DNA of 64,000 nt, from contig NC_088170.1 of the NCBI RefSeq assembly GCF_028769735.1, positions 49,013,585-49,077,584 on the forward strand, given 5' to 3'. Made by a program: the position numbers and the translations under genes. The notes beneath the pieces were generated by a model. It did not search any database, was not told where the DNA came from, and was given only the letters and a program-made list of their open reading frames with translations. Shown here one piece after another: positions 24,508 through 35,599 of this stretch; the stretch's first letter is position 1, and every line of letters starts with the position of its first letter. The stretch comes from Zonotrichia leucophrys gambelii (taxonomy: Eukaryota > Chordata > Aves > Passeriformes > Passerellidae).

Positions 24508-27038
24508 AAAATATTCATTACTATTTTAGTAATCTTAAGAAAATGATGTAAAAGTGTTAATGTGGGATACAGCACAAAAGACAGAGGAAGAATGTTTAAA
24601 CTACAGAGTACTTCTGAAATGAAAGAATATATACCTTCACATCTACCATTATTTATTTTGGGAATGAAACAATATACATCACTGTCAGAAGAGCTATTTC
24701 AGAAGCTTTCCACAAGGAAATATGCATACAAGAGAAAGAAGGGGATTAAGTTGATGCCTGGATCTTGCTGAGATCCATGAATTGCATGTGATGATTCAGA
24801 CATTTCTGTGCTCCTTCTCCTCTTCATTGCTGAGTAAATTTGCCTTTACTGAAGCATCGCTTACTGCAATACCACCTCGGTTTCTGTGTACTGGTAGATT
24901 TTATGTAGAAGGTAGAAGAGTGTCAATTCTCAACTGAAACACTACTCAGTGACATTCTCATATACTTTAAGTAATAATAAAAGCAATGTAGAGAATGACA
25001 CAGTCAATTGCAGAGCTAGCTTATGCAGTTTCAATTTCCTTGGATGCAAACCATGGTTTCAGGCAGTTAGCCAACACAAGGATGGGCCATATTTTCTGCT
25101 GGTATATTTTCTTTATTTCTTTATGGTATATTTCATAGATAACATAGTAACATGCATAAAGTTTAATTTCATAAAATAGTGTAACACTTGGCTTAACAAT
25201 TTAAATTACATATATTAATTTTTCATTCTCTCTTAAAATATCATATTTTGTCAATTTCTGCATGCATGATAAAAAATTGCTATTCTGGTTTTTACACCTC
25301 CAGCTAGAGAAATTTCCAGTTTCTCACAACATTTTCCTTCTTTCCTTGTGGGAAAAAATATTAATAATTTCCAAAATTCTTGAATAAGTTTTTCCTCTTC
25401 TATTTTCCTCCTTTACAGTTTGATGTGTACTCTTATTTGGGAAAAAAAAAAAACAAAAAACCTACAGGTGCATTTTGGACTGTATCCAAAAAATCACCAT
25501 TCCCTTTTAAATGTGTTCCCCTGAGGTGTTGTTTACATGTCTCAGCTCCTCACAGTGTTTCAAATACAGCTTTAGAGTTAGAAGTAGCTTAGACCTACAG
25601 GTTTTTGATGATACAAAGTTTAATTATGTCACAGAAAATCACTAGTGAACTAGTTCTTCTTCACATCCATTGGCAGAATTCTCAGTGGAGTCCATATGAG
25701 CTGCAACTGCAAAAGAGGTGCATATTTCCTCTTCAGATACAACACAGAATGCCATGAAATTATTAGAAATGTTCCTATAAAATTTATGTGACATTACACA
25801 AGACCTTAGATTTCTAGAAATTCCTAGGAAGATCTGTACCAAAATGGTTTAGAAGAAATGGAGCCATTTTGTCTTTGCATTGCTCAAAATTCTGTACTAA
25901 TGTATGGACTGAAAGGAAATGCCTACAGTAGAAATTGAACCATGCCATGGAAACCCTCTGGCCTGCAAGGCCATGTTAAATGGTGTATCAACAGGTACTC
26001 TTTTCCCCTCAAAAGAGAGGGGCCAGATCCAAACCTAGAATGGTCCCTGACACGTGCAGTTACCTTGACAGTGAAGCAATTTTCTGGGAGACTGTTTGGC
26101 ATAAACCATGCCATGGACTAAAATTGTGCTAAAATTTAGACAGTGCCCACAATCACAGACTGTTACAAGCTCACATTCTGAACCATTTTTTTACTTGTAC
26201 AGATATTACCCACAAAACAGCATAAGTCATCAGTTCCATCTCTCTCAGACAAAGATGGCTTTGTCATTAATACTAATACAAGAAGGATCCATATATCTTC
26301 CATAAAGGATCTTCCACTCTCCAAACTACTGCAAGATACAGAAATCCATCTCAGATACCTCACAACACTTAAGTTCTGAAGAGAACATGTACGATTCATG
26401 TCACTAAAGAAGTAATTACAAACAGGTTGTGAGTGTAAGAGCATAGAAGTGTTGGTTCCTTTCCATTGGACATATGGAGGTAGACCCTATGATGACAGCA
26501 AGCACAGATGTCTCTCCGGAAGACGTCTGAAGCATCATTAGATAAATGTCACGCTGAACCCTCAGTACCATGAACCTAACTTTTGTCTCTTTTTTAATGG
26601 AACTCACCTCTCTTACACCATATTGCCTCTGCTGTACAGTTTAAAAGCACTAACTTCAATTTGGATGTAATATTCCAAAAGTTGAAGTTCCACAATAAAA
26701 CATTTTACTAGCAAAATTATAAATTTAAAGATTGTGTCTATTAAGATTGTTGTTACCATATTACTTTTTATTCCAATTTAGATTATATTTGGACTAAAAA
26801 ATGACCTGTCTGAAGACAAAAAATGAGTTAAATATTTACTTTATGCTCTAGACCCTAGTTAATAGAATTCTTGGGAGACTCAAGAAAATTCCTTAAATGT
26901 TCAGCTATTTTACTCAATAATATTCCACTCAAAATACACTTTCTAAAGCTCAGTTTGCCTTCCTGAAACTCAGCACATTATAAAAAGGACAAAGAGCAGA
27001 TTACTTGCAGGATCTGAGATTTCTCCTTTATATTTCTA
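24508..27038. other. Unique DNA, no gene recognised
   Basis: No known repeat is seen. AACCATGCCATGGA occurs at about 25938 and again at about 26105. The segment 25900-26620 is somewhat higher in complexity than its surroundings and carries minus-strand frames of 63-93 codons, with no recognisable protein. Confidence 0.5.
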
Positions 27039-27339
27039 AAGCCCATGGTGAAGACCATGGTGTGACAGTAAAGTTGAATCCAGAAAGAACGGAAGGGTGG
27101 GGGGAAAGTGTTACAAGATTTGGCTTTATTTCTTATTACCCTACTCTGATTTGATTTGCAATGAATTATATTAATTTTTCCCCAAGTTAAGTCTGATGAT
27201 AGCTTGTGAGTGATCTCCCCCTGTCCTTTCTTGACCTACAAGCCATTTGTCCTAATTTTCTCTCTCTGTCCCTGAGAACAGGAAATGACAGAGAGGCTTT
27301 GGTGAGCACCTGTCATCCAGCCAGGGTTAACTCAACACA
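27039..27339 (+). mobile_element. Internally deleted LTR, family A
   Basis: In sense orientation. It begins with AGCCCATGGTGAAGACCATGG, which belongs to the GC-rich centre of the family, and passes within a few tens of bases to a GGTGGGGGGAAAGTGTTACA segment just before the polyadenylation region. It then continues through TTTGCAATGAATTATATTAA, CCCCAAGTTAAGTCTGATG, TGTGAGTGATCTCCCCCTG, a GACAGAGAGGCTTTGGTGAGC block and the terminus CCAGCCAGGGTTAACTCAACA at 27339. Compared with the minus-strand copy at 31695-32751, several hundred bases of the centre are missing. It gives a clean reference for the normal orientation of the 3' blocks. Confidence 0.82.
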
Positions 27340-27479
27340 CAAGTATACATTGTCATGCAATTGTTTTGTTTTAATAATTTTTTAAAGTAAAAAATTATTG
27401 TATTTAATCAAATACAAAATAGTATAAGAACTAAGCCACGCAACTTGTCTACTCTTAGGGATTTTTTAGATACTAGTAT

Positions 27480-27560
27480 TTTCAAGGAAGATATTTTTTC
27501 CTATAGTATTTTTTTTATTTTATATTTTTTTTATTTCCTGCAATATTTTTATTTTCTGTA
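27480..27560. repeat. T-rich low-complexity run
   Basis: Repeated stretches of T and AT separated by a few other bases, with no consistent unit. Confidence 0.8.
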
Positions 27561-30500
27561 ATTCCCCTTAGCAAGATTAGAAACTTCTTAAAAGGAAATG
27601 GTCTTCATTTAAGTGTTCTGTGAGAAAAGGAGAAATATTAACTCTATATCTTTGACTACATCTGTTCTGCTCTCTCTCTATACAGTCAGTTTAACAAAGC
27701 ACTGAAGATGCAACAGGCCTTAACTATGTAATGAGGACCCTTAACAATTTACTGAACTGATTCCAGTACTAGGGCTTATACAGAAACAATATATTTCTTT
27801 TTCATTTTTCAAAAGGGTCTCATTGTTCTTGAAACTATAAATTACCTGAAGAATAAACTAAACTTTGCCAAGTATCTAGAAGGAATCTCTTTAAATGCTA
27901 ATGTGATGCCCAAAAATATCATGGCCATTCTTTATCTTGCATCTAATATTCTAGTATTCTGTATTGTCCACTGAGGTAAGCAGAAAGTGGAATACGTGCT
28001 ACTTTTCTGATTAAAAAAAAAAAAGAAACCAAGGAAGATAGGGCAAAATTTATTGTGTTCATAAAAGTTAAGGCATGAGCCTGTTTCAAGTTTTTCCATA
28101 AGGAAATTTTTACTGATATTGTACTGAGTATGATACAGCAGCACCTCTACCTGCTTTCTTTTCAGGATTCACTCTCAATATGAATATCAGCTATATGGCT
28201 TCACAAGAAATTAGTTAGATTTTCAAACCAGAACATACTATACACTGTTCAATCTAAGTAATTTTTTTTCCTGTCAAAATGAAGCACTAGCTTTTATAGG
28301 AGCTTTCCAGATCACTTTCTGAAAGAAATATTGTTTTGTACTCCACTAATTCCAAGACATTATATTACATATATTTAATTCTCTCAATAATTCCTTCACA
28401 AGAAACATTTATCAACTTCAGAATTTGAACCTGTATGTAGCACATTTCCCAGAATTATGTTATTCTCTGGTCCACTTTGTGGTTTCTTGAAATTCTGTTT
28501 TCTTATGAAAGAGTAAAGCACACTCTGCAGTGGAATTGAAATAAAATAGTGTGAAAGTAGAATTTACAAAAAGGGTGAATTACAGTAACTCTCTAATAAT
28601 GGCCTGACAGTACCAAATTAATGGGAAAATAATGACTGCAGTGACATTTGTAGGTATATTTATAAAATTATACCACACAAATCTTTTTTTTAGACAAGAC
28701 ATTTTATATCTGTCTGGTGGGATTTTTTTCAGTTTGGAGAACAAGTATGAAATATAGAACATTGTCTATTATGCTTGACATTTTAACCCACTCAGCTTTC
28801 ATTGTACCTTGTATTTCTTCTTCTCCTATTTACTTTTCCAGTTTTATTATAGCAGCTTTTAAATCATCCCTTTGCAAGAAGTGTGTGAGTTTCAATTTAT
28901 GTCCCATGGGTAGCTTGGGGTATGCAAAGTACCTTTCACTTGGCAGTCAAGTGAACAGTATGTCCAGTTTCTCTTTCTTCAGATTCCCCTTGCACTGGAA
29001 TAATTATCATAAGTAATCCAAAGATTATATTATTTTGTGTACACACACAGTGTGAAATAGAAAAAACTGGAACATGTTAATATCGAGGATCTTGCTAGGA
29101 AAACATTCTCCCCATGGTGTCTGTGTAGTCTCCTGGTAACTGAGGGTTCAGAAATCCAAGGTGAGAAGAAGATGTCTCTCTCTTCCCCATGACAACGGAT
29201 GGAGTTTACAACCACTTCTGCCTCATCATGGGCACATTGGGTGTTAACCTAAGTGAGGCTAAACTAGGTGAGCGTGTACAGGGCGTTCTCCTCTCTCTGA
29301 CCCTGCTCTTCCCTCAACAGGACTCCTGCCTGAGGTAACCAGTCCTCTGCAAGTGGAACCACGCATAAAGTAACAGGACCTTGAGAGACTTCTAGGCATT
29401 TTTACATTGTGAAATATTATTCAAAAGGGTTAGAAGATTCTATGGAAGGAGCCATGATTCAAGAAAGAAGTTTGAAGGGATCTAGGTGTAGAAAGTCAGT
29501 TGTGATGATGTTTGATTACTGGCTGGCAGTTTCTGTAAAGTTAATTCTAAATTAATCTAATGTTTTAGTTTTGTTACTTTATGGTCTCTCATAACAGCTA
29601 CAACAATTATAATAGCAGTTACTATTGCTAATCATAATTGAAACCCTCAATCTTCAGGCAGTTTTTTCTGAGTCTATTTCTGATATCCTATCAATGGCAA
29701 ATGAGCTTCCTTAAACTTTTACATTCCAGTCACACACTGTTAGTATCAACTTAAATCTCATTTTGTAAAGTCTTTCAAGTACCAGAGGCATCCCACAGAA
29801 ATGTGTTTAAATTCTCTCATTTACATTCAAATTATGCTTTCCTTTCACTTTTAAATTCTCCCCTTTCAATTGTAAAGTTTATACAACCCTTTCACTTGGC
29901 AAGAGAAAAAAAATAAGACTGATATGTATTAAGAGGAAATAGGTGATGATGTAGATTTGAAAAATGTCGCTACTATGCATGCAATTTACATTCACATTGA
30001 GTTTTTCTGAGGAATTGGTTTTGATAAGTTGTGGGTTTGGATTTTGACTTTTCATTTAGAAATATAATACATTTTTATTCATGCAGAGATTTGTTTATTC
30101 TGTTAGAAAGAAGTGAATTAATTCTCTCTGTATTTGTTGTAGGTTTGCCTCTTATGTTATAGAATTCCTTTTAAAGCTTGGATTAGTATTGTACCTAGAC
30201 AAGATCTGAAATTTTCCAGTTTATTGACATACAGGAAAAGAAATAAAAAATGTGAGCATTATCATTCAAAACCTAGATGGCATCTTAGTAGTACAAGTAT
30301 TGCAGTATTGGCAAACAAAATTTGAGATGGTTGGTTGTAAAAATTACTCATAGAATAAAATGCTATTTTCTCAGGATTGATGCCAATATTGTAAATGTTG
30401 CTAGGAAAGATATTATTAAAATAATAATTTTTATTATTCAGTATTATATAAAGTCATCTGGAAAAATTAGCTGATTCTGATCTTTTGGGTCGTTAATCCA

Positions 30501-31310
30501 ATATAATGGGAAGAGTTCCACTATGGCAAAAGTAAGAAGTAAGGACAGGATTGGTGAGAACACCTATTTTGATGAATGAGGCTTACAGTTCATCTGTATG
30601 GATACATGCTACAGCTGTCATGATCCAAATCTGTGCAGCAACAAACCCAGGGAATATGCAATTTCCTCTTTCTCCAGACTAGGGAACTGAATGCAACTGG
30701 AGCAAAATCCATATCCGTATATGAGAGTCAGAAAGGGCTCCAAGAATTTACCAGTCTTGCTGCTTGAGTGGGCTCTTTGACACACACTCAGACTTGCTAT
30801 AAATCACATAGTTGAGCCTACCTGGAGTTTAAACCTTTATTCTGCCAGAATAAAAAGTATCAGAAGATGCCTCTAATGGAATGCTACAATTTCATCTACT
30901 CCCTTAGTGCAGAATCAGGTTACATGTGAAATGCAATATTTATAATTTCTTAGGCAATACAGCTTGCAAGTGTAGCACAATATATTTGTAGCCTGAATTC
31001 AGAAATATCAATAGCTCAGAGATTATTTGTAAACACACACATAAAATTCACTGATTTAGTTTCATTATACTTTCTCCTGAAGTGGACCTATTTCTCATAT
31101 GTCTTTCATCTGTAGTTTTCTTTAGATTAGCTAGTTGTAATTCTGTATTTCAAAGCTTCAATTTAAAGTTTTACTATGTCTCCATTATTAATTCAATACT
31201 GAGTTAATTATAAAGATAATGTAAAAGGGTTCTTTAATTTCCGAAGAGGATTTTCTACTTATTAACTATATATGAAACGAGACTGATGAAATGTAGATTA
31301 TTTTTAAAAA

Positions 31311-31336
31311 TACTGTGAGCTATGCAGCTCACAGTA
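31311..31336. repeat. Perfect inverted repeat, 11-bp arms and 4-nt loop
   Basis: TACTGTGAGCT (31311-31321) pairs exactly with AGCTCACAGTA (31326-31336) around the loop ATGC. Pairing does not extend further, and no T-run of terminator type or transposon end is next to it. Confidence 0.95.
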
Positions 31337-31471
31337 AAGTGAAATGTGGAAACACAAGCTTAATTAAACTTGAAGAAAACCCCTAAAATTAACTGGAATT
31401 AGTAATGAATCTTATTGTAATAGAAATGCTTGCCTGTCACATGAGTGAATGTACACATTTTTTAAAATGCA

Positions 31472-31495
31472 ATTGATTTGATTTGATTTGATGAA
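31472..31495. repeat. Short (TTTGA)n tandem repeat
   Basis: Three to four copies of the pentamer TTTGA, followed by related degenerate units to about 31515. Confidence 0.85.
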
Positions 31496-31694
31496 TGATT
31501 TTGATTGATGAAATTTTGTGAGACAGCTGAGAAGCTGACAGCAGTTTCTTGGAAAACAAGAGCTTCCTTCAACAGCTTACCCCACTAAGTGAGAGCAGCA
31601 ATTTTCTTTCTCAACCTGCATTACACATGGAGAGATTTTTTACGTGTAGTTCAGTGGATGAATCTTAGGGTTTTATCAATGTTATATGTGTTTT

Positions 31695-32751
31695 TGTAGT
31701 GGGTTGATGCTGGTTGGAGGCCAGGCATCACCAAAACCTCTCTATCACTTCCCTCCACAGCTGGACATGGGAACAAAGGATTCATGAGTTAGAGCTGGGA
31801 CAGAGGAAGGTTTTTAAGGTCTTATTTTAATTGTCATTATTTTGCTTTGATTTTGTTAATAATAAATGAAATTATGTCTAATTCTAGCCTGTTTTACCAA
31901 TACTTGGTGAGTGATCTCTCGTGGTCCTTAACTCATGAACCTCCTCCCCCAGTGGTGCAGGGAAACAGGGAATGGGGGTTATGGTCAGTTCATCACATGT
32001 TTCTCCCTCTGCTCAGGGAGAGGAGTTGTTGCCTTGCTCCACTTTGGTGTCCCCCCCATGGGAGACAGCTCTCCATTAGCTTCTCCAACATGAGTCCATA
32101 CCACAGGCAACAGTTCTCCATGAACAGTTCCAATGTGGATCCCTGTGCACGCAGTGCAGTCCTTCAGGCACAGCCTGCTCTAAAGTGGGTTCTCTATCGG
32201 GTCTCAAGTTCTACCAGGGATCCTGCTGCAGCAGGGGCTCCTCTCCCCATGCACCTGCCAGCACCCTATTCCAGACCAGGTCACCCAGAGCGTCACAGCC
32301 TTCTTTCAGGCATCCACCTGCTCCAGCGTGGGGCTCCTCCAGGGGCTGTAGATGGACCTCTGCATCCCCATGCCAGGGTTGCAGGGGCAGAGCTGCTTCA
32401 CCATGGTCTGCACCATGGTCTGCAGAGAAATCTCAGCTCCAGCACCTGGGACAGCTCCTCCTCCTCCTCTGCACTGACTTTGGTGTCTGCAGAGTTGTTC
32501 CTCTCACATATTATCACCTCACTTTTCCTTGGCCATCATTACATCTGCGCAGTATCTTTTCTTTTCCTTCTTAAATATGTTGTCATGGAGGTGTTACCAT
32601 TATTTCTAATTGCCCCAGTTTTGACCAGCACCTCATTTATCTTCGGAGCTGCCAGAAATTGGCTCTGACAGACATGGAGGAAGCGGCTTCTCACAGAAGC
32701 CACCCCTGAAGGCCCACCACTCCCAAAGCCTCCTCAGGCAAACCAAATACA
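31695..32751 (-). mobile_element. Solo LTR, family A, with an inverted internal block
   Basis: A 1.06-kb LTR bounded by TGTAGT (31695) and ATACA (32751). The outer parts are in minus orientation. On the plus strand the left end (GTGGGTTGATGCTGG, ACCTCTCTATCACTTCC) is the reverse of the 3' end of the copy at 27039. The right part holds the reverse of the promoter side, with a TATA-like ATATTTAA on the minus strand at 32571-32578, and the GC-rich centre with repeated 'CTCCAGCGTGG'-like units. Between about 31807 and 31940 the polyadenylation-side block is in plus orientation instead. Possible diverged 5-bp target duplication: GTTTT (31690-31694) against GCTTT (32752-32756). Plus-strand open frames of 273 and 129 codons (31847-32668, 32185-32574) are antisense to the LTR and only reflect its GC content. 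Confidence 0.85.
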
Positions 32752-32909
32752 GCTTTCAAACCTCTGATAAGGAAATCCCAGAAGTTAAACTTAGTGGGGT
32801 TCTAGAAATTCCGTGCTCATGGAAAATTGTTTCCCAAGTGATTTAATACCTAAATTTGGAAAAGTGGCTGCTAGCAATTGCAGTCAGTAATTCACAATTC
32901 AATAATAAA

Positions 32910-32937
32910 TACACACACACACCATTCCCCCCCCCCA
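32910..32937. repeat. (CA)n run next to a poly-C tract
   Basis: ACACACACACACC is followed within a few bases by a run of ten C residues. Confidence 0.85.
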
Positions 32938-34100
32938 TGCCCACCCCTTCCTAATGAGTCATTAATGACAGAAGTATCATGCCTGTTGCCTATGTATAGT
33001 TTGAGAGTTTATCTGACGTTCCATTTTTGAAGAAACATCTAATTTTGGATTCAAATGTTCTTCAGTATGGCCTGGGATTTCATCTCATCATCAGTGCTGT
33101 ATTTTTGAACTGTGAAGAAGAGTGTCAACATATTGTTCAGTTCTCAATTTGTATCTATTTGAAATTAGCAGAGGACAAAAATTAATTCTATCATTTTCAT
33201 AGCATCTCATTTCAATTTGGATAGAAGGCAGTTATAAGCATCTTGAAATATGTTTGTTTCATGCTAAGAACAAATCTTCTTTCCTCTCTTCTCTTGCTCC
33301 TAAAGCAATTAAATGCAGATTTGAAAAGATGGAATTATATTCATCAATAGGAATGAACCAAGCAGAGTCAGATCTTGAAAACAAAATTCTAATACTCTGT
33401 CTGCCACAGAGAACATTATTTTTACAAGAAGATCTATTAAATTCAGAGGGATGACATGATATGTAGATCTATTCATCACACTGCATCAACTTTAAAATGA
33501 AATGGAAAGAAGTTTTCTGTTTAGCTGCTAATTATCATGGAACTGGCATTTCATGTTTTTCTATCAGAATCAGATCCACAAAAATACTGAACATTTTGCA
33601 TGATTCACAAATATACTTCTTTTTCCTTTCCTCCACTCCCTTTCTTAATTCATAAGCATTGCTAGTTTTGCTTGCTTTCAGAATTTCTTGTTATTTAGCA
33701 AGAAGAAAAATCTTAAAAGTCAGCATCCAGGAACATTAATTTTTAAATTTTTTTTTTGTTATTTTTTCAGTGACATTTTACTTTGTCTCAATGAATTGCT
33801 AGGATTTAAAAAACTCTTCAAGTTCTTGCCTCTGAAATACAGTTTCCAAATAATGTTCATGTTACTGTTTTCTTGATATTTTTTTCTTTTCAAATTTCAA
33901 ATAATCTTGTTCCTTTTTTCTTCAGGGTAAATCTAGGACTTTATTTAGGCTAGAAATCACTATTCTTTAACTACACTTCACAAAGAAAACAGTGATTTCT
34001 ATACAGTGGTGAATTTTTTTATTCCCTGTTTTGATTTGACTTGATAAAAACATAATACAAATTCTTACTTGCTATAATAAAAGAGTTTTATAGAAATTAT

Positions 34101-34200
34101 CTAAGTGGTGCAGTACAAGTTATCACCATAGGCATCTGTTGTGAAAAAGTAGGTTGATTATTAAGAATACTCTAAGTGGTGTAGTACAGGTTAGTTATCA
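34101..34200. repeat. Imperfect direct repeat, 71-bp period
   Basis: CTAAGTGGTGCAGTACAAG (34101-34119) recurs as CTAAGTGGTGTAGTACAGG (34172-34190), and both are followed by TTATCA after a few bases. The intervening sequence is less similar, so this may be an old tandem duplication of about 71 bp. Confidence 0.8.
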
Positions 34201-35599
34201 TGGTTATAACCCCAATTAAATTTATGGCAGAACTGAGTCAATTAGTATCTATTTTTACTATACATTTTTACAGATGAGATGCAGAATTTGGTAACATTAA
34301 CCATTGTCCTAGAGTGACTTCAGAAATTTGCAAACTTTGGTATACTGTACTAGATACAGCAATGACTGTTGTACTTTAGTTCTTCCATACATAACTTTTC
34401 ACACTTGCATTTTCAAGGACATTCTCAATTTTAAAATTCCAATATATAGATTTCAGACAAAATAAGGGTAAAAAAAGGGGGGGAAAATCCACTAAACAAC
34501 AAAACAATAACATAAATGCCCTAAAGAATACAATATTCATGTTATTAATAAATGGGAAACTTCCAAACAATTTTTCTTTCCTTTTTCATAGAGCTGTGAA
34601 TAAATAATGCAATTTATCAGTGAAGTGACCCTCATTGATTTCCTAATGTTCTTAGCAAAAACTCTTTGTACAGTGGAGGTGCATTCAGTTTGGGAGTGTA
34701 TGTAGGTGCAAAGAGATCTGAGAAGTTCTCTCTGTGCAATTCATATCTATTTGAGTTCTCATCAACCTGAACAAGGAGAAATCTTTCATTTTATACACAT
34801 ATTTGTATACACAAGCAACAAGGCTCTACAACCCACTTGAAACCTAATATTTACAATTCATTTCTCTTTGGACACACTGTTAATTGATGCTGTGGAAGTG
34901 AAAACTAGGTACAGACAACGGAGGGTAAGATTTAGTTCAATATATTGCTTTCATTTAAGCCACAGACATAACTTATGCTTTTATCACAAGCCATAGAGCT
35001 TAAATTAATAACACTAGTGGAAGCCAAGAGAGTGATTCTGATTCGTAACAGTTGTCCATGGAATGATTCAGTTTGTTAAGCACATGTGTTTATTTATGTG
35101 AGATTGTTTGCAATATCTTCCCTGATCTTCAACTTAGTGATTGTTCTGCAGGTCATGGGTCATGTCTTCTAGTTTGGTGAGTCTGCCTCAGATATCCTAA
35201 GGTTTCTTCAGTGACACTAGATTCTTTTGGGTATCTGTATCCTCCACTGGCTATGTTAAGAAAGATAGGTAGCTGATATATGTGCAAAGACACTAAAATT
35301 TATTTATCCAAATTGAAATTATTTAAACTCCTATCCTAGAGGCCCCAGAAAGTAAGCACATCCAAAATTTCTTCTTAGGCAGAGAAGAGTCAGCCTCAGT
35401 ACCTGGCAGAATTATAGAGCTAATACTCACTCTCAATATCTCAAAGCTCTTTCAGGGTACATGAAGGAAACAAAAAACCCAAACAACCCCAACCCAAGGT
35501 TACTAGGTATAGTCAGCATCAATTTCTTATGGGCAATTTGTGTTTTCCTTTTCCGAATGAATGACCAGTTCTGTGGCTGAAAGGAGTGCAGTGAACTCC

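Larger units (their letters stand above)
27340..31694. other. Unique DNA, no gene recognised
   Basis: The first part has T-rich low-complexity runs (27480-27560). A GC-richer stretch at about 29040-29370 looks repeat-like but I cannot assign it. A perfect 11-bp stem hairpin (31311-31336) and a short (TTTGA)n run (31472-31495) lie near the right end. Confidence 0.5.
32752..35599. other. Unique DNA, no gene recognised
   Basis: The stretch contains a CA run joined to a C-run (32910-32937) and an imperfect direct repeat at 34101-34200. Otherwise AT-rich, with open frames of at most 66 codons. Confidence 0.5.

Noticed and set aside
25938..26120. Repeated AACCATGCCATGGA as a terminal repeat pair
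   Set aside because: The 14-bp match is not extended, and the sequence between has no transposon features. The core CCATGG is self-complementary, so orientation is uninformative.
31847..32668. Open frame of 273 codons, the longest in the window
   Set aside because: It is antisense to an LTR and owes its length to the GC-rich LTR body. It resembles no protein and crosses the edge of the inverted block.
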